A stretch of 64,000 nucleotides of DNA. It comes from Geosiphon pyriformis. Its lineage: Eukaryota > Glomeromycota > Glomeromycetes > Archaeosporales > Geosiphonaceae. The stretch lies in contig JAAOMT010000503.1 in assembly GCA_016748015.1 (NCBI GenBank), positions 657,303 through 721,302 on the forward strand, given 5' to 3'. A model generated the notes under the pieces. That model had not been told where the DNA came from and did not search any database. It worked only from the letters and a program-made list of their open reading frames with translations. The translations under genes and the position numbers were made by a program. Shown in pieces: positions 32,346 to 44,989 of the stretch (position 1 is its first letter; each line of letters opens with the position of its first letter).

Positions 32346-35300
32346 TTAAATATATAAATTACATTTCTTAAAAGCTTAATAGATAAATTATTTTATATGT
32401 TTAATTTATTATTATTATTAATAATTAATATATTTTTTTTATGATTACTTTAAATTTAAATTCATATATTCAGATTTTATTTTAATAATTTACTATTAAT
32501 TTTATAACTTTTTTTGTATCTTTAAAAACTAAAACTGTTTTAATATACCAATTTTTTAAAACCATTTTTTTATAAAATATTATATACAAATTATTATTAA
32601 AATAGCTAAAAATTAATATTTGTAAAACCAAAAATAATAAAACATAAATATTAAACAAATTTTTTTAATAATATATGTGTTTTAATAAGAATTTTTTATA
32701 TATATTAATATTTTTTAAATATGTAAAAACATGATTAAACAATTTTATTTTTACACAATACAAATATTAAATATTTAAATTTTTATTATATATGTATTTT
32801 TTTATTTTTAATAATTTCTTATAAATAGTTTTTAATATATAAATTTATAATTTAACTAAAAATTTATTAATAAAACCAAAAAATATATATTGTTATTAAT
32901 ATATTAAATCAAAATATAATATATATTATAAAAATTAGTATTAAGATTATATAAAAAAAATTATATTATTAAATTAATTTAATAAATATTAATTAATAAT
33001 AAAAAAGTAAAAGATTAGTAATTAACTTATTTATAATTAAATTATAATACAATTCAGTTAAAAATTTAAATTAAATACAAAAAAATCTTGTTAAATCTAA
33101 AAAATACCAATAAAAATTTAGAATTAATGCATATAATTTAATAACAAACTTTAAGATTCTTATATATCTTATTTAAACAATTTACTATTCCAAATTTGCA
33201 ATTATTATTCAAAAATAATTTTAAAAAATTTAATTAATTAATTTGTTTTTAATTATATTAATTATAATTATAATTAATTATTTTAAATCTGATTATTTAA
33301 ATTATTAACTTCAAAGTAAATTAATTAATTTAATGTATATAAATAATTAATACAATTAAAAGAATATTAATATAATATTATATTTCAAATAATTTAGTTA
33401 TATATACAATTTTTTTATAAACTAAAAAAAATATTAATTTTATATTAAACCAATTTTTTATTATAGTTTTATTATAAACAATAGATTGTTTTTTTTTACT
33501 TTTTTTTTGTTTTAGATATTTTTTTATTTGCATATATATTTTTATCTTTTTATAAACAATTTTTTTAATTATGTTATCTTTTAAATATATTATAAAAGAA
33601 ATAATTCTATTATAATTTTATTTTAAATAAATAAAGTAATACAATAAAATATTTTATAAAAACATATTTGTTAAATATTTAAGTAATATTATTATAATTT
33701 ATGTTTACTATTTTATAATTTCTTAATAATTTTTTTTATTTTTATTTTTTAAATCAGATATTTAAAAATCATATCTTTTCAATAGCTAATTAAAAAAATT
33801 TTAATGTAACTTTAATAAAATAGTTTGGTTATTTTTAATTTGTATTTATGTTTTAAGTAAAAGTTAATTACTATTTTTTAAATAAAACTCTAAACTAGTT
33901 TTTTCTAAAAATAAATATTAATAACTTTATAATTTTTTTATTTTATAAATATCTTTTTATGATTTTTATCTTTTTTTTTTTATATATATTATAAAATAAA
34001 TTTATATAATTAATACTAATATTTATATTATTTATAGTATTATTAATATTTAATAATAATATTTAAATTTATAATACTATAACTTAATAATAATATTTTT
34101 GAAAAAAAAATGATTTTTTTACTTTTTTTATAATAATAAGTAGTTTATATATAAGATTTTTATTATATGTATTTTAAAGTTAGTTAATTTACAACTTATT
34201 AAAAATATTATTAAAATATTAAACCAAAATTATTATAATTTAATCAATATTTTTGGCCAAATAAATATTAATATACTTAATTATATGTTTAATTTTTCAA
34301 TAAATATAACTTAAAAAGTCTAAAAACTTTTTAATTAAATAATTTTTTTTAAATACAATATTATTTTTATAATAATAAGTAATAAATACTTAAAATTTTT
34401 AATTATATTAACCAATATATTAACAATATTATTTAATCTTAATTTTATTAATAATAAGCTTTTTTTATAATTAAATTAATAATTTAATGTTTTTTAATAG
34501 CATTTATTTTTAATTACTGAGTTTTTTTAAAAAAATATATTAAAATTAATATTCATTTTATTTTTTTTAAGAGTTTTAAAGTTTTTAATAATAGAATAAT
34601 TAATAAGCTAATTTTTTCTGTTTTTATTATTATTATTATTATTATTAGTAAATAATTAAAAAAACCAAAAACTTTAAAAAATAATAGTAATTGTTTGTAT
34701 CTATTATTATTATATTAAATTTTTTTGTAGTTTTAAATAAAATTTTTATAATAATAATTCGTTTTTTTTTAATATAAATAACAATAATAATAATATAGCT
34801 TTTAAAATAAGCTAAAATTAACTATTAGCTGTATTATTAATATATAATATTTTTTAGTAGATTATTATTAATTCTAAAAACAAATTAATCTATTTAATTA
34901 TCTAATCTTAAAAATTAAACTAATTAAATAAAAACCAAATCAATTTTTTCTTTTTTGTTTTTTAATATTGTTTTTAATAATGTTTAAAAAACAATTTTTA
35001 ATTGTTAAAAGTTTTTAGAATAATCTTTATCTTTATATTTAATATTATATTTAAGATTAAATTAATTTTGATTAATTTTTTGTTTAAATTGCTGTTTAAT
35101 TTTATTAATATTAAATTAATTTTAAAGAACAATATTAAGTTATTTTGTATAAAGTTTGTTTTTAAGATTTTTTTGGTTGCTGTTATCAAAATTTTTATTG
35201 GTAATTTTTTTTTCTGATTATATTTAAGATTATAAAGTTTTTTGTAATAGTTTTTTTTTTTTTTTTTTTCTATTTTGTTGTATTTTATAATATTTTTTTG

Positions 35301-35457
35301 ACATATCTGTTAATAATATTAAAACTGTTTTTGGTATTTTTAGTGTTGTTATTTTAGTTAAATTAAAGTTTGTTGGTTTATAATAATATATTATTGTTTA
35401 TTTTAAAGACTTTTATTATTATTATTATTATTTTAATAAGTGCAGTCCAATTATTAT

Positions 35458-35640
35458 CTAATATATAGAACCAAAACTAGAGATTTCAGTTAAATATAAT
35501 TCATGTTTTTTCTATTTATAACCAGTTATTTGGACCAATTAAAACAATATTATATATTTATATAAACAAAAACCTCTTTATTTAGATCTAAAAAGAATAA
35601 ACAAAATTTATAAAAACTAAAACTAACACCAAAAAATTCA
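35458..35640 (+). repeat. Diverged direct repeat, copy 2
   Basis: Counterpart of 32158-32345. It keeps C and G at several sites (AGAACCAAAACTAGAGATTTC, ATAACCAGTTATTTGGACC) where copy 1 has T or A. A further partial match (ATAACCAGTTATT) is at about 31294. Confidence 0.5.
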
Positions 35641-35959
35641 TTAATACTAATTAATTTAACTACTTTATCTGACAATTCAGTCTTTAAAATATAAAAAACA
35701 CCAAATATTATTTTATTATTACTAATCAATATATGTTTTTTTATGTTGGTACTGTGTTTAAATCTAAACTCTCACAAAACAAAATAATAATATTCATCCA
35801 ATTTATACACAAAATTAACTAATACATAAATGGCTTTTTAATAATTATTAAACATTTGTATTGTTTTACTATATTAATTTTTAAGAATAAAGTTCTTGTA
35901 AAAAAGCATATATAATCTAATATTTAACAAACATACTAAAAATAATTTTATTACCACAA

Positions 35960-36530
35960 AAAAAAATAAAGCATAGAACTCTATCAAAAACTTTTAAACC
36001 AAAACTTAGTCAAAAATAATCTTCTTGTAAAAATTAGCCTTATGTAAATATGTGAATGTATGATCAAAAAACTCAACTTTTTTATATTGTAAACACAAAA
36101 CATTTAAATAATCTTTCTTATAAAGTTTTTTTCTAATTATAATAGGCAATTTCTTATAAATAGTCTTTATAAAATATTTGCATAAACTAGCTAAAGTCTT
36201 ACTAATAAAATCTGAAAACATATACACATTCAGATGCCAAACCATAATAGTACAAACCCAATTAATCTTATAAACCAAAAAACTTTTAATTACTCTAAAA
36301 TCAGATCCAGCTTTTTAGTAAATACAACTTACTAATTTATAAATATTATAAACAAAATAATAAATATTACCAAAAACTGCCAAATCATTAGTCTTAATAA
36401 AGTGTTTATACATATTGTTAAGTAATAGCAAAAACAAATATACAGTCTTATTTACTAAAGTATTAGTATAAACCTTGTCTAGAATTTCTAAATATTTCTT
36501 AATTTTTAACCAAATCACTAAAAAAATTTT
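35960..36530 (-). mobile_element. LINE remnant (RNase H end and Cys-rich tail)
   Basis: Minus-strand frames at 36518-36315 and 36278-36006 align with the LINE at 4480-4960: VFGNIYYFVYNIYKLVSCIY pairs with VSGNFRHFVCDVYHSICHVY, and LASLCKYFIKTIYKKLPIII with LASVCTYFIKALYYRLPVVV. Nearly every substitution raises A+T. No 5' part is recognisable. Inactive. Confidence 0.75.
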
Positions 36531-36694
36531 ATTTCTAACCAGATTTGCAATGTGTTTTTTCTTTATCTAACAGTAATCACAAAAATCAGAATTTGAAGAC
36601 TTCAATTCTAATATGTTGTTATTCATAGAATATAGAAAGTATATATTAGCATAAATTAGCCAATCAGAAGTAACCGTAGTAAAATGTGAAATTC

Positions 36695-36830
36695 CAGAAT
36701 TCCTCTTAGAAGAATTGCAGAATTTCAGAAATTTCAGGATTTTTGTACAAGAAATCGCAGGATTCTAGAATTCCTCTTAAAAAAATTGCAGGATTCCAGG
36801 AATCCAGGATTCCTGGTATGAAGAATTGAA
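36695..36830 (+). repeat. Internal GAATTCC/GGATTCC-rich repeat segment of LTR A
   Basis: Two or more imperfect copies of a unit of about 70 bases (AGAATTCCTCTTA...ATTGCAGGATTCCAGGAAT) occur in tandem. The same segments are at about 37730-37890 in LTR B and 56160-56320 in LTR C. The short palindrome GGAATTCC suggests a binding site; that is inferred. Confidence 0.65.
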
Positions 36831-36852
36831 GAATTGAAGAATATCAATTATG

Positions 36853-36861
36853 TATATATAA
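36853..36861 (+). promoter_or_regulatory. TATA box of LTR A
   Basis: TATATATAA in the conserved string CAATTATGTATATATA, present at the same place in LTR B and LTR C. Confidence 0.45.
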
Positions 36862-37472
36862 TAGTAGTGTTAAAAACAGAAAAGACAGAATTTTTTAGTT
36901 AAAAACATTGCAGTTTAGATTTAATCTAAGCAATCTTCTATATCACAAATATCAATAAATAATTATTCAAATATCTCCAATCTACTCTCCACTATCAACA
37001 CTTAATGTTAATAACAATTGATACTTAACCACACTGGAACAATAACTCTTAATCATGACTATTAATAGGATACTAACATTCATTGCCTTGACTTATTTTT
37101 CTTTTATTTTCTTTATTTTCTTTTATTTTGTTATTTTTTTTGTTTTACTAAATTGATTAAAAATTAAGCACTGAATTATTGATGTTAAGGATTGTCTGGT
37201 AAAAGACCTCTGCGAGTGAGTAGAACATATAAAGAATATAGATTATTTATTAAAAGAGTGCTGGCCATTAAGCTAAAAAAAGAAATTGACAGAATTGTGA
37301 TTCTGAAAAGCCATGGATAAAACAACTACTGAATCTCTGTTTATTATACAAAAGACTCAACCAAAACTTTCAGATAACAATACCTTCAGATCATCATTAT
37401 CGCAAATAGCTTCTGAGCACCAAGTTACAAGTTTGTTATTTAATTTGAGACTCCAAATAATCACTTGTAACA

Positions 37473-37662
37473 TTTGGTGCTCTCTGTGAAGTATAATCCT
37501 ATAGAGAACCAGCACCAACAATAATTATCCAAAAGTGGCAGAATCAGAAATCATAAGGACAAACCATTTAGGATTCACCAAATCTTTATTTCAATAGTAT
37601 AGCCAACAATTGAGCTTAACTAACAATTATTATTCAGTAGAATTAGCCTTCAACTTTTATGT
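37473..37662 (+). mobile_element. Truncated leader of the LTR A element
   Basis: Begins TTTGGTGCTCTCTG and stays collinear for about 190 bases with the sequence after LTR B and LTR C (shared AGAACCAGCACCAAC, AAAAGTGGCAGAATCAGA and ATAGTACAGCCAACA-like blocks). It stops at TTCAACTTTTATGT, exactly where LTR B starts. The later gag-pol of this copy is not present next to it. Confidence 0.8.
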
Positions 37663-38540
37663 TGTTACTCATAGAATATAGAAAATATATATTAGCATAA
37701 ATTAGCCAATCAAAAATAATCATAGTAAATGTAGAATTCTAGGATTCCTCTTAAGAAGAATTGCAGGATTCCAGGAATTTCAGGATTCTCATATAAGGAA
37801 TTGCAGAATTCCAGAATTCCAGAATTCCTCTCAAAAGAAATTGCAAGATTCCAGAAATTTTAGAATTTCTGGTGTGAGAAATTGAGGAATCGAAGAATCT
37901 CAATTATGTATATATAGCAGTAGTATTAGAAGGAGAAAAAAACAGAATTCTTTAGTTAGAGACCTCTCAGTTTAAATCTGATCTAAGCAACCTTTTATTC
38001 ATAATTATTAATAAATAATTATTTACTATCACAATCTACTCTCTACTATTAACACTTCATGTTGATAGTAATTGATACTTGATTACATGGGAACAATAGC
38101 TTTTAATCATGGCTATTGACAGGATACTAATTTGCAATTGCTTTTACTCATTTTTTTTTATTCTTTTATTTTTTTTTATTTCTTTTGTTATTTTTTTGGT
38201 TTTACTAAATTGATTAAAGATTAAGTGCTAAGATACAAACATCATAAGAACTGGTAAAAGACCCATGAAACAAGAGTAAAACACTCATAGATTTAAGGAT
38301 AGCTTACCAGGAGGATTACCAGCCATCACGCTAAGAAAAAAATTTGATGAAACTGCAGTTTCAAGAAACTACAAATAAAACCATTAATTAAATCTCTGTC
38401 TATTATATAAAGAACTCAACCAAAACCTTCAGATAAAGACAAAGTACCAATATTACCAACATCATTTACCAGATTAGTTACTAAGTACCAAGTTATAAGT
38501 TTGTTATTTGATTTAAGACCCCAAATAATTACTTGTAATA
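37663..38540 (+). repeat. LTR B (about 878 bp), 5' LTR of the plus-strand element interrupted at 46088
   Basis: Starts TGTTACTCATAG and ends CTTGTAATA. Followed by TTTGGTGCTCCATG, then leader and gag. It contains the same repeat segment (about 37730-37890) and TATATATAG box as LTRs A and C. Confidence 0.88.
37909..37917 (+). promoter_or_regulatory. TATA box of LTR B
   Basis: TATATATAG in the string CAATTATGTATATATAG, about 247 bases into the LTR. The start of transcription is not determined. Confidence 0.45.
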
Positions 38541-38552
38541 TTTGGTGCTCCA
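38541..38552 (+). other. Primer-binding-like site after LTR B
   Basis: TTTGGTGCTCCA directly follows the LTR end. The TGGTGCTC core fits a tRNA 3' end of the form GAGCACCA. The same core follows LTR A, the 5' LTR of the minus-strand element (54942-54955) and the LTR-like end at 63694; after LTR C it is TTTGGTGTTT. I cannot name the tRNA by eye. Confidence 0.5.
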
Positions 38553-38711
38553 TGTAAGGTATAATCCTACAGAAAACCAGCACCAACTACACTCATTTAA
38601 AAGTGGCAGAATCAGAAAGAATAGGAGCAAACCATTTAGAATTTGCAAAATTCTTATTTCAATAGTACAGCCAACAATTAAGATTAAACAATAATCATTT
38701 TCCAGCAAAAT

Positions 38712-40380
38712 CAGCTTTCAACTTCTATGTTAATGACAAAATTACAGACTGCTTAGGAGAAACAGTTAACATTGAATCCACAAGAAAAAACTTCTATACA
38801 GAATTATTCCAACATACCAGCTTACCAAGAAACTACAGTTTCACACCAATCATCAGAGAAATAAACCAAACTATTGAAAAATATACACAACAACAATTCT
38901 CAATTACCTATGCAGACAAAGAAAAAGGAAGACTACAAATACCAACAGTGACACCAAAAGGGATCCAACCACCCACTTGGAAAAAAACTAGAGTTGAATT
39001 GCCAACAAATTCATTATATCACTATACACCAGAAAGTGTTATTAACATCTCATCAACAGGCATGTCCACATCAAATATGACATCAACATTTGGATGATTT
39101 TTATTTCAAAGTAAACAAACGAAAGCAGAATTACTAAGAACCTATGACAATTATTTTGAAAAATTTAAATTGTGATTGCCAATGCTATCAGAATTCTGAT
39201 CACCACCACCTCAACCAAATTTTGGAAATGCAAGTCTCTGAGAGATAATAGAATCAGAAAAGAAGGAAGAAAAAGAAGCCAAAGATTAAGAATTTACTTA
39301 CTAGAACCTGATTCTGGAAAACCCGAACATCAAAATCCCAAACTTTTAGACTCAACAAGATCCAAATTTAGAAAATCCAGAAATCAAAACTCCAAATTTT
39401 CAAACTCAGCAAAATCGGAACAATCAAAGCCCCAACATTAATAATCAACAATACTTACTTCTAGTAATTGTCATCAACCCACTACCAGTTGCCCTACAAC
39501 AACAGCCACTGCCACAATTCCAAATTCAATTACTACTTCAACTACCACAGCAACTAAACTTGAATCAAATGGCTTATGCTTCCATAGTGAAACTCAAAAA
39601 ATTTACTGGCAAAGAGAATGACACCCAAGTATGGCTGAACGATATGAAAAAAGCCATTGTAGCCAATGGATGGGATGACACCAAAGTCATGCAAGCCATC
39701 TCCTACTTTCTCCAGAATACTGCCAATTCATGATATCAAAGTCTAGCCAACAAACTCCAGGATTTTAATAAATTCAAACTTGCATTTCTACAATATTTCA
39801 GCAATAATAATAGTATTAATCATCTAGCAAACACTTTTACCACCATCAAACAAAGAAAAAATGAAGCAGTTACTATTTATTTAGGACACTTTCACAAAAA
39901 TCTGCACCAAATCCAGACAATCCAGGCTGATTATTTTACAGCACCACAAATCCTAAATCAATTCATTAAAGGTCTATGCAATAACATCTTTTAGCATATA
40001 CATCCAATGCATTCAGTAGATCTTCAAGCTGCAGTTACAAATGCCAGAGATTTTGAAGCAGATAAACTCAAAGCCAACCACACCCAAGCCATTAATCTAG
40101 TAATGAATGGATCATCTGAATTAGATTCCAAATTGAAACAATTCAGTGATTCAATCAATCAGAAATTAGAGGGATACTTAACTGACAATCATGCAATTTA
40201 TAAACTACCATAATAACACAATAATTCAGAAAATGCAAATTGTTTCTAAAATCAGTCACATCTATTATCTTCAACCAATCAACAGTGGCAACAGGAGATG
40301 TGTGTTTGCTACTACTGTGGTAAACAAAGGCATTTAAAAATTGATTGTAAGTTAAGGATAGAAAACCAATGATCAGGAAA
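38712..40380 (+). pseudogene. Element B gag (capsid + zinc knuckle)
   Basis: The N-terminal frame begins near NFYVNDKITDCLGE; a Pro/Gln/Asn-rich linker follows. The capsid-like block has FTGKENDTQVWLNDMKKAI, VMQAISYFLQNTANS and FLQYFSNNNSI, typical of Ty3/gypsy retrotransposon Gag. The zinc knuckle CYYCGKQRHLKIDC (CX2CX4HX4C) is intact at 40307-40348. Stops interrupt it at, for example, the Trp expected after TANS (TGA). Confidence 0.75.
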
Positions 40381-40859
40381 TCAATATCAAAACTCTAATT
40401 GCTGGTTTCAAACTCTGAATTACCAACTCAATCCAGCATCATATCAATTGACTTATCTACCAATGATGTAACAGCCAATATATTAACCACCCATATATCA
40501 ATCTTCAATTTATCAACCACCACCATCAGTAATATATCAACCACTGTAGCCACAAATAATTTATCAGACATCTGCAGTTCAAACACTGCCATCAAACCCA
40601 GCTCAAATGACATCAAGAAACCCTAGATCAAGAGTCATCCAAAACTGGAGATTAGTAATAGTTGTCCACCAACCAATTTCCAGTTTATCCAACTAGCCAT
40701 TAAGATCATGCCAGTAGAGTTCAGGAACTGGGTATACTCAAAACCCGAATTCCCAACACTATTTAAGTTTTCTGGTTACTCCAGAAGATACCCAACTCAA
40801 TAATCCAGAAACAAACCAACAATCAACACTTACCAGCAACATTTCACCAGCTATCATCA

Positions 40860-41302
40860 CCGAGAATGAATTACTGGACGCCATCTTCCCATTTGAACTC
40901 AAAGAACTGTTAGCTACACTGTTGTTTAGTGAAGCTGCTCTTAAAGAAAAACCTATCACTGCCATATACACTAATGCCAAAGTTGATGGCCATCCTATCA
41001 AACTAATCCTAGACAATAGATCAGCTGGCAGCATCATCACACAACAACTCATGGACCAATTAGGTCGCCAAATTGATCAAGCTGCCAGTGCCAGAATCAT
41101 AACAGCTAATGGAGTGACCAAAACTCTGATTGGCAAGATAAATGACTTACCTATTAAAATCAATGGCATCATCATATCCATCAAAGTTCTTGTGATAGAA
41201 GCAATTCAGTACCAAGCACTTGTTGGTAATGACTGGCTGTCCAAAACCAATACAATGCTTGATTGGATTATGCAGGAATTACAATTTAGCCAGGACAGTT
41301 AA
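40860..41302 (+). pseudogene. Element B aspartic protease, active-site DSG mutated to DNR
   Basis: Retropepsin-type region VDGHPIKLILDNRSAGSIITQQLM. The sister copies read LILDSG at the same place (52820-52828 minus, 59442-59450 plus). Here GAC AAT AGA at 41012-41020 gives Asp-Asn-Arg; both changes are G to A. The later block YQALVGNDWLSK is conserved in all copies. Confidence 0.8.
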
Positions 41303-41675
41303 CACACACATATACCAGCCATGTGTGACCACTTTAAGACTACCACCCTGCTAGCACTACTGATAGAATTTGAGGAAGAAAAAGAAAAACCTACTTGGAA
41401 AGCCTATCAAGTGGCCTGGACTGATGAAGATCACAATAAGCTATCACTGATACTCTCTTGGAATGACAAGGGAAAAGGGAAATGAAAAGAAAAACCTACC
41501 TGGAATGCTGACCAAATCTGAATATCTGATGACAATCAAGACAAACTAACAACTTGGAAGTGGAAAAAAGATAACAATAAAAAAAAAAGAAAGAAAAGGA
41601 AGAAGATCCAACACCAATTACCACTTATAGTCCATATGCTTACTCTTCACTACTGCCATCTAACTATTGCTGATT

Positions 41676-42550
41676 AAAATTAATATGTGTAGATTGTGGC
41701 AAGAAATTGTTGTTAATGGATGCATGCTGTAATGATGATGATGAATACTCCACAGCAACAAAGTTCTATTGTTACCATGTATTATAGAATGGTTTGGATG
41801 CCCAAAAAGACAAAAAAAATGGGATAACAAATCTTGTCTTGCATGTGGAACTATTTTGCCTGACAAAGAAATGTGGAATGACATTCCTGGATGAGAAAGA
41901 ACATGTGATGAGACATGCCAGTATATCATCCTAATAAATAACTGGATACATAAAGAAACCCCAATTGACAATGCCTGGAAAAAAGCATTGCAATGATTGG
42001 AAGGATATCCTCACAACAAACATGAAATCTGAAAAATAACAAGTGTAAAAGCAAAAGGTGCTACTACCAGCAAGTTATTAGAAATTAAAAATAACTCACT
42101 CTCACTGTCTGAACCTGAATATGTCCTCATCTTCAATGTTTTCAGTAATATTGAAGATGATCTGGAAGAATTCCACGAATATTATCAATGATTAGCATCT
42201 ACTAGAAAAGAACAAAAGCAGTGTTTAGAGCAATTGAATACTCGATTATGTCAACATTGCTTAATTTTCTGTGACTTTCAATATTGTAATGAGTGTGACC
42301 TTATTTACAATCCACCAATACACATGATCTATATGATCCTGAAAGAAGAAGAATCAATCAGCAGCTGTGTATTAGAATTGGAATCAATTTTCAATTCTGA
42401 TTTAAACTCCAACAATGATGATGACAAAAACAATAGTCCCAGCTCTGCTCAATATGGCAATGGAAAATATAGCAATTCAAACTCTGATTCAAACCCTGAA
42501 ACATACATCACACTCCCTGATTTCACCAAAGAACAGAAACTTAAATAGTT
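41676..42550 (+). pseudogene. Element B Cys-rich module between protease and dUTPase
   Basis: CVDCGKK, then a CC pair, further Cys pairs in shifted frames, and at 42234-42330 CQHCLIFCDFQYCNEC, then an acidic Ser/Asn/Asp-rich linker. The same series is in elements C (60108-60980) and the minus-strand element (51700-52320). The pattern suggests several zinc-binding clusters. I do not recognise a family. Confidence 0.55.
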
Positions 42551-42569
42551 TAACAATAATAATGAAGAT

Positions 42570-42990
42570 ATTATGCCAGAATGCACACATGATACCGATG
42601 CAAGGTTTGATCTGAGATATTTAGAAAAAAATCTCATCAAATTAGAACCTCATTTGTGCATCTGCATTAATCTCAAAATAGCACTGGAAATTCCAGCAAC
42701 AACAATGGTTTAGTTAGCATCTAAAAATAGCTTAGCCAAAAAAGGAATCAACATCAGAGGAGGAATAATTGATGCAGGATATGTAGGAAATATCATTGTA
42801 ATGCTATAAAATGACTCAGAAAAGGCATATATTATAGATCTAAATAAAAAGATAGCACAGGCAATATTCCTGCCTCTGATTAAAATAGCTCACTTAGTAT
42901 CAGTGGAAAACAGAGAAGAATTAGGGATCACAGCTAGAGAGATACAGAGATTTGGATCCACAGGTAGAATAGATATACCAGTCAATATGG
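42570..42990 (+). pseudogene. Element B dUTPase-like domain
   Basis: Order of blocks: DTDARFDLRY (family motif 1, usually AGxDLR), LASKNSLAKKGINIRGGIIDAGYVGNI (motifs 2-3: the Ser of the phosphate loop and the uracil-pocket Gly-Ile-Ile-Asp-Ala-Gly-Tyr), NKKIAQAIF (motif 4) and RFGSTGR (motif 5, Gly-Ser-Thr-Gly phosphate loop). dUTPases hydrolyse dUTP to dUMP and keep uracil out of DNA. Two in-frame stops (for Gln-like positions) disrupt it. The identity rests on motif order seen by eye. Confidence 0.7.
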
Positions 42991-43375
42991 CAGAGAAAAA
43001 AATTATTGACAAGGAAAAAATTATCTTCACCCATCAACCAATTTTCATTCTATCATATGACCAGTACATGGTAGTCATAGAAAAAAAAGTAAAAGATCAG
43101 ATACAGATTTTTGAAGTGGAAGCAACACTTTGTGAATTAGGAAAGATCAGATTAGTCAATCTACACATACCAGCCAAAAACCACAGCCACATCAAAATTC
43201 CTATTTACAACAATACAGAAGACATTATTAAGATACCAAAAGGAACCACTATTGGATACTTGACCACAGAAATTAAAGACCAATTCCAGACTTTCTACAA
43301 CTGTGTGAATATGTGGATATCATATTTCAAATCATATACAGATGAAAAAAATGTTATTTGCTTCAATTAGAACAA

Positions 43376-44282
43376 TTGAAACAAATGAACATAGGACACT
43401 TAGATTCATTACAATATATGCAGCTCAAAATGTTACTCAACAATTTCAATGACATCTTTGCCAGTGAAAACAAATTTGGCAGAACTAACATCATCCAATA
43501 TCAAATCAAGACTGGAAATACAATGCCAATTAAACAGAGAGCATACAGAGTACCACCAGCCAGCCATGAGATCATTTGTCAAGAAATTAACTGAATGCTT
43601 AACAATGGGTTAATTCAACTATCAATGAGCCCATGGTCATTATCAGTAGTACTAGTTTATAAGAAAAATGGAAAAATTCACTTTTGTGTGGATTACTAAA
43701 AACTGAATAGAGTAATCAAAGGAAATAGTTACCCAACATCAAAGATTCAAGAACTGTTTGATGCTTTTGGAAGAAAAAAATGGTTCTCAACTTTAGACTT
43801 GGACAGTAGTTATTGGCAAGTAGCCATAAAACCAGAAGATAAGGAAAAAACAGCTTTCACAACATGAAAAGAAAATTTTGAGTTCAAAGTCATGCCATTT
43901 GGATTGATAAATGCTCTAGCAACATTCCAACAGCTTATGGAAATTGTCTATACTGGATTACTGTGGAAATCAGTAGTCATATACTTAGATGACACCAATG
44001 TGTTTTCAAAAACATTTAATGATCATCTGCATTATCTTCAACAAGTGTTTAAAAGACTAAGAAGAGCCAGACTAAAGCTAAATGCAATCAAATGTTTCTT
44101 TGGAAAAACTGAACTCAAGTTTTTGGGACATATGGTAAGCAAAAACGGAATTAAAACAGATCCAGACAAGATTGAGATCATCAAGAACTTTTCAGTACCA
44201 AATAATTTCACAGAATTGAGAGCATTTTTGGAATTTGCTGGATACTACTGCCACTTTATCAAAGACTTTTCCAAAATAGCTT
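43376..44282 (+). pseudogene. Element B reverse transcriptase
   Basis: Blocks KQRAYRVPPASHEII, a VDY*KLNR block (stop TAA where a Gln/Arg is expected), WFSTLDLDS, QQLMEIVYTGLLWKSVVIYLDD (active site at 43982-43993) and FLGHMVSKNGIKTDP. The YLDD motif is intact, but TGA or TAA stops interrupt the domain at least three times. Confidence 0.88.
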
Positions 44283-44329
44283 AACCACTACACCAACTCC
44301 AAACAAAGAACACCAAGTATAAATGAACA

Positions 44330-44770
44330 AAAATTCAGCAAGAAGCTTTTGATACATTAAGAAAAAAGCTTATTCAAGCTCCAATACTGATCTATTTAGA
44401 TCATAACAAGCCATTCATAATCACAACTAATACATCTGGTCAAGCATTAGAAGCAGTATTATCTCAGAAAAGACCAGATGGATGAGAACATCCAGTAGTT
44501 TACACCAGTAGAAGCTTAAGTCCAGCAGAAAAAAACTATAGAACACTAGCATTAGAACACTTAGCAATCTATTGGGCAGTTATGAAATGGAAAAAATACT
44601 TGAGTCAAAAGTTTGATGTATACACAGATTATAAAGGATTGATTTCAATCCAGAAACAAGAATTTGCAGATAATTGCCATGTCAGATGGAAAATAAAACT
44701 GTTACCATTTAATTATACAGTGCATTACAAAAAAAAAAAAGAAAACGGAAATATCGACAGTCTGTTGTAA
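44330..44770 (+). pseudogene. Element B RNase H
   Basis: Region after the RT connection: an ITTNTSGQALEAVLSQK block (family xxTDASxxAxGAVLxQ, so the first Asp is Asn), YTSRSLSPAEKNY, LALEHLAIYWAV, YTDYKGL and a C-terminal NGNIDSLL block (family NxxADxLS). Inactivated by stops and the Asp to Asn change. Confidence 0.75.
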
Positions 44771-44989
44771 ATGAGACAAATCTAAAAAACATTTCAACCC
44801 AAAAATATAACAAAAGATAAATATACAAAAATACCAACAACTACAACATTATATAAATACCCAATTGTTTAAAGAGAAATTATCTCAAAAGAAACAAAGG
44901 AACATAAAACAACAATCAAAATATTTTATCAACCATCAAAATATACTTTATTGGAAGAACAGAAAAAATACAGATCAATCAACCAGAGT

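Larger units (their letters stand above)
31061..35959. other. A+T desert with decayed repeats
   Basis: Nearly 5 kb of almost pure A and T with homopolymers and TTA/TAA runs (for example 34626-34650). Reading frames inside (34998-35217 on both strands) are low-complexity Ile/Leu/Asn/Lys/Phe strings and are not genes. Recognisable structure: a diverged direct repeat pair at about 32158-32345 and 35458-35640, and two inverted AATATTTGGTGTTTT strings at about 31329 and 35695 that resemble the LTR/primer-binding junction of the array to the right. Probably old retrotransposon sequence that has lost nearly all G and C. Confidence 0.65.
36617..37472 (+). repeat. LTR A (about 856 bp)
   Basis: Starts TGTTATTCATAG and ends CTTGTAACA, followed at once by TTTGGTGCTC (primer-binding-like). 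Collinear with LTR B (37663-38540) and LTR C (56092-56961). It contains imperfect copies of a GGATTCCAGGAATT-rich segment in U3 and a TATATATA box. Only about 190 bases of its own leader follow before LTR B. Confidence 0.85.

Noticed and set aside
34998-35217. Overlapping frames of 63 and 71 codons on both strands
   Set aside because: Composed of Ile, Leu, Asn, Lys and Phe only, as expected for open frames in nearly pure A+T sequence; no motif.
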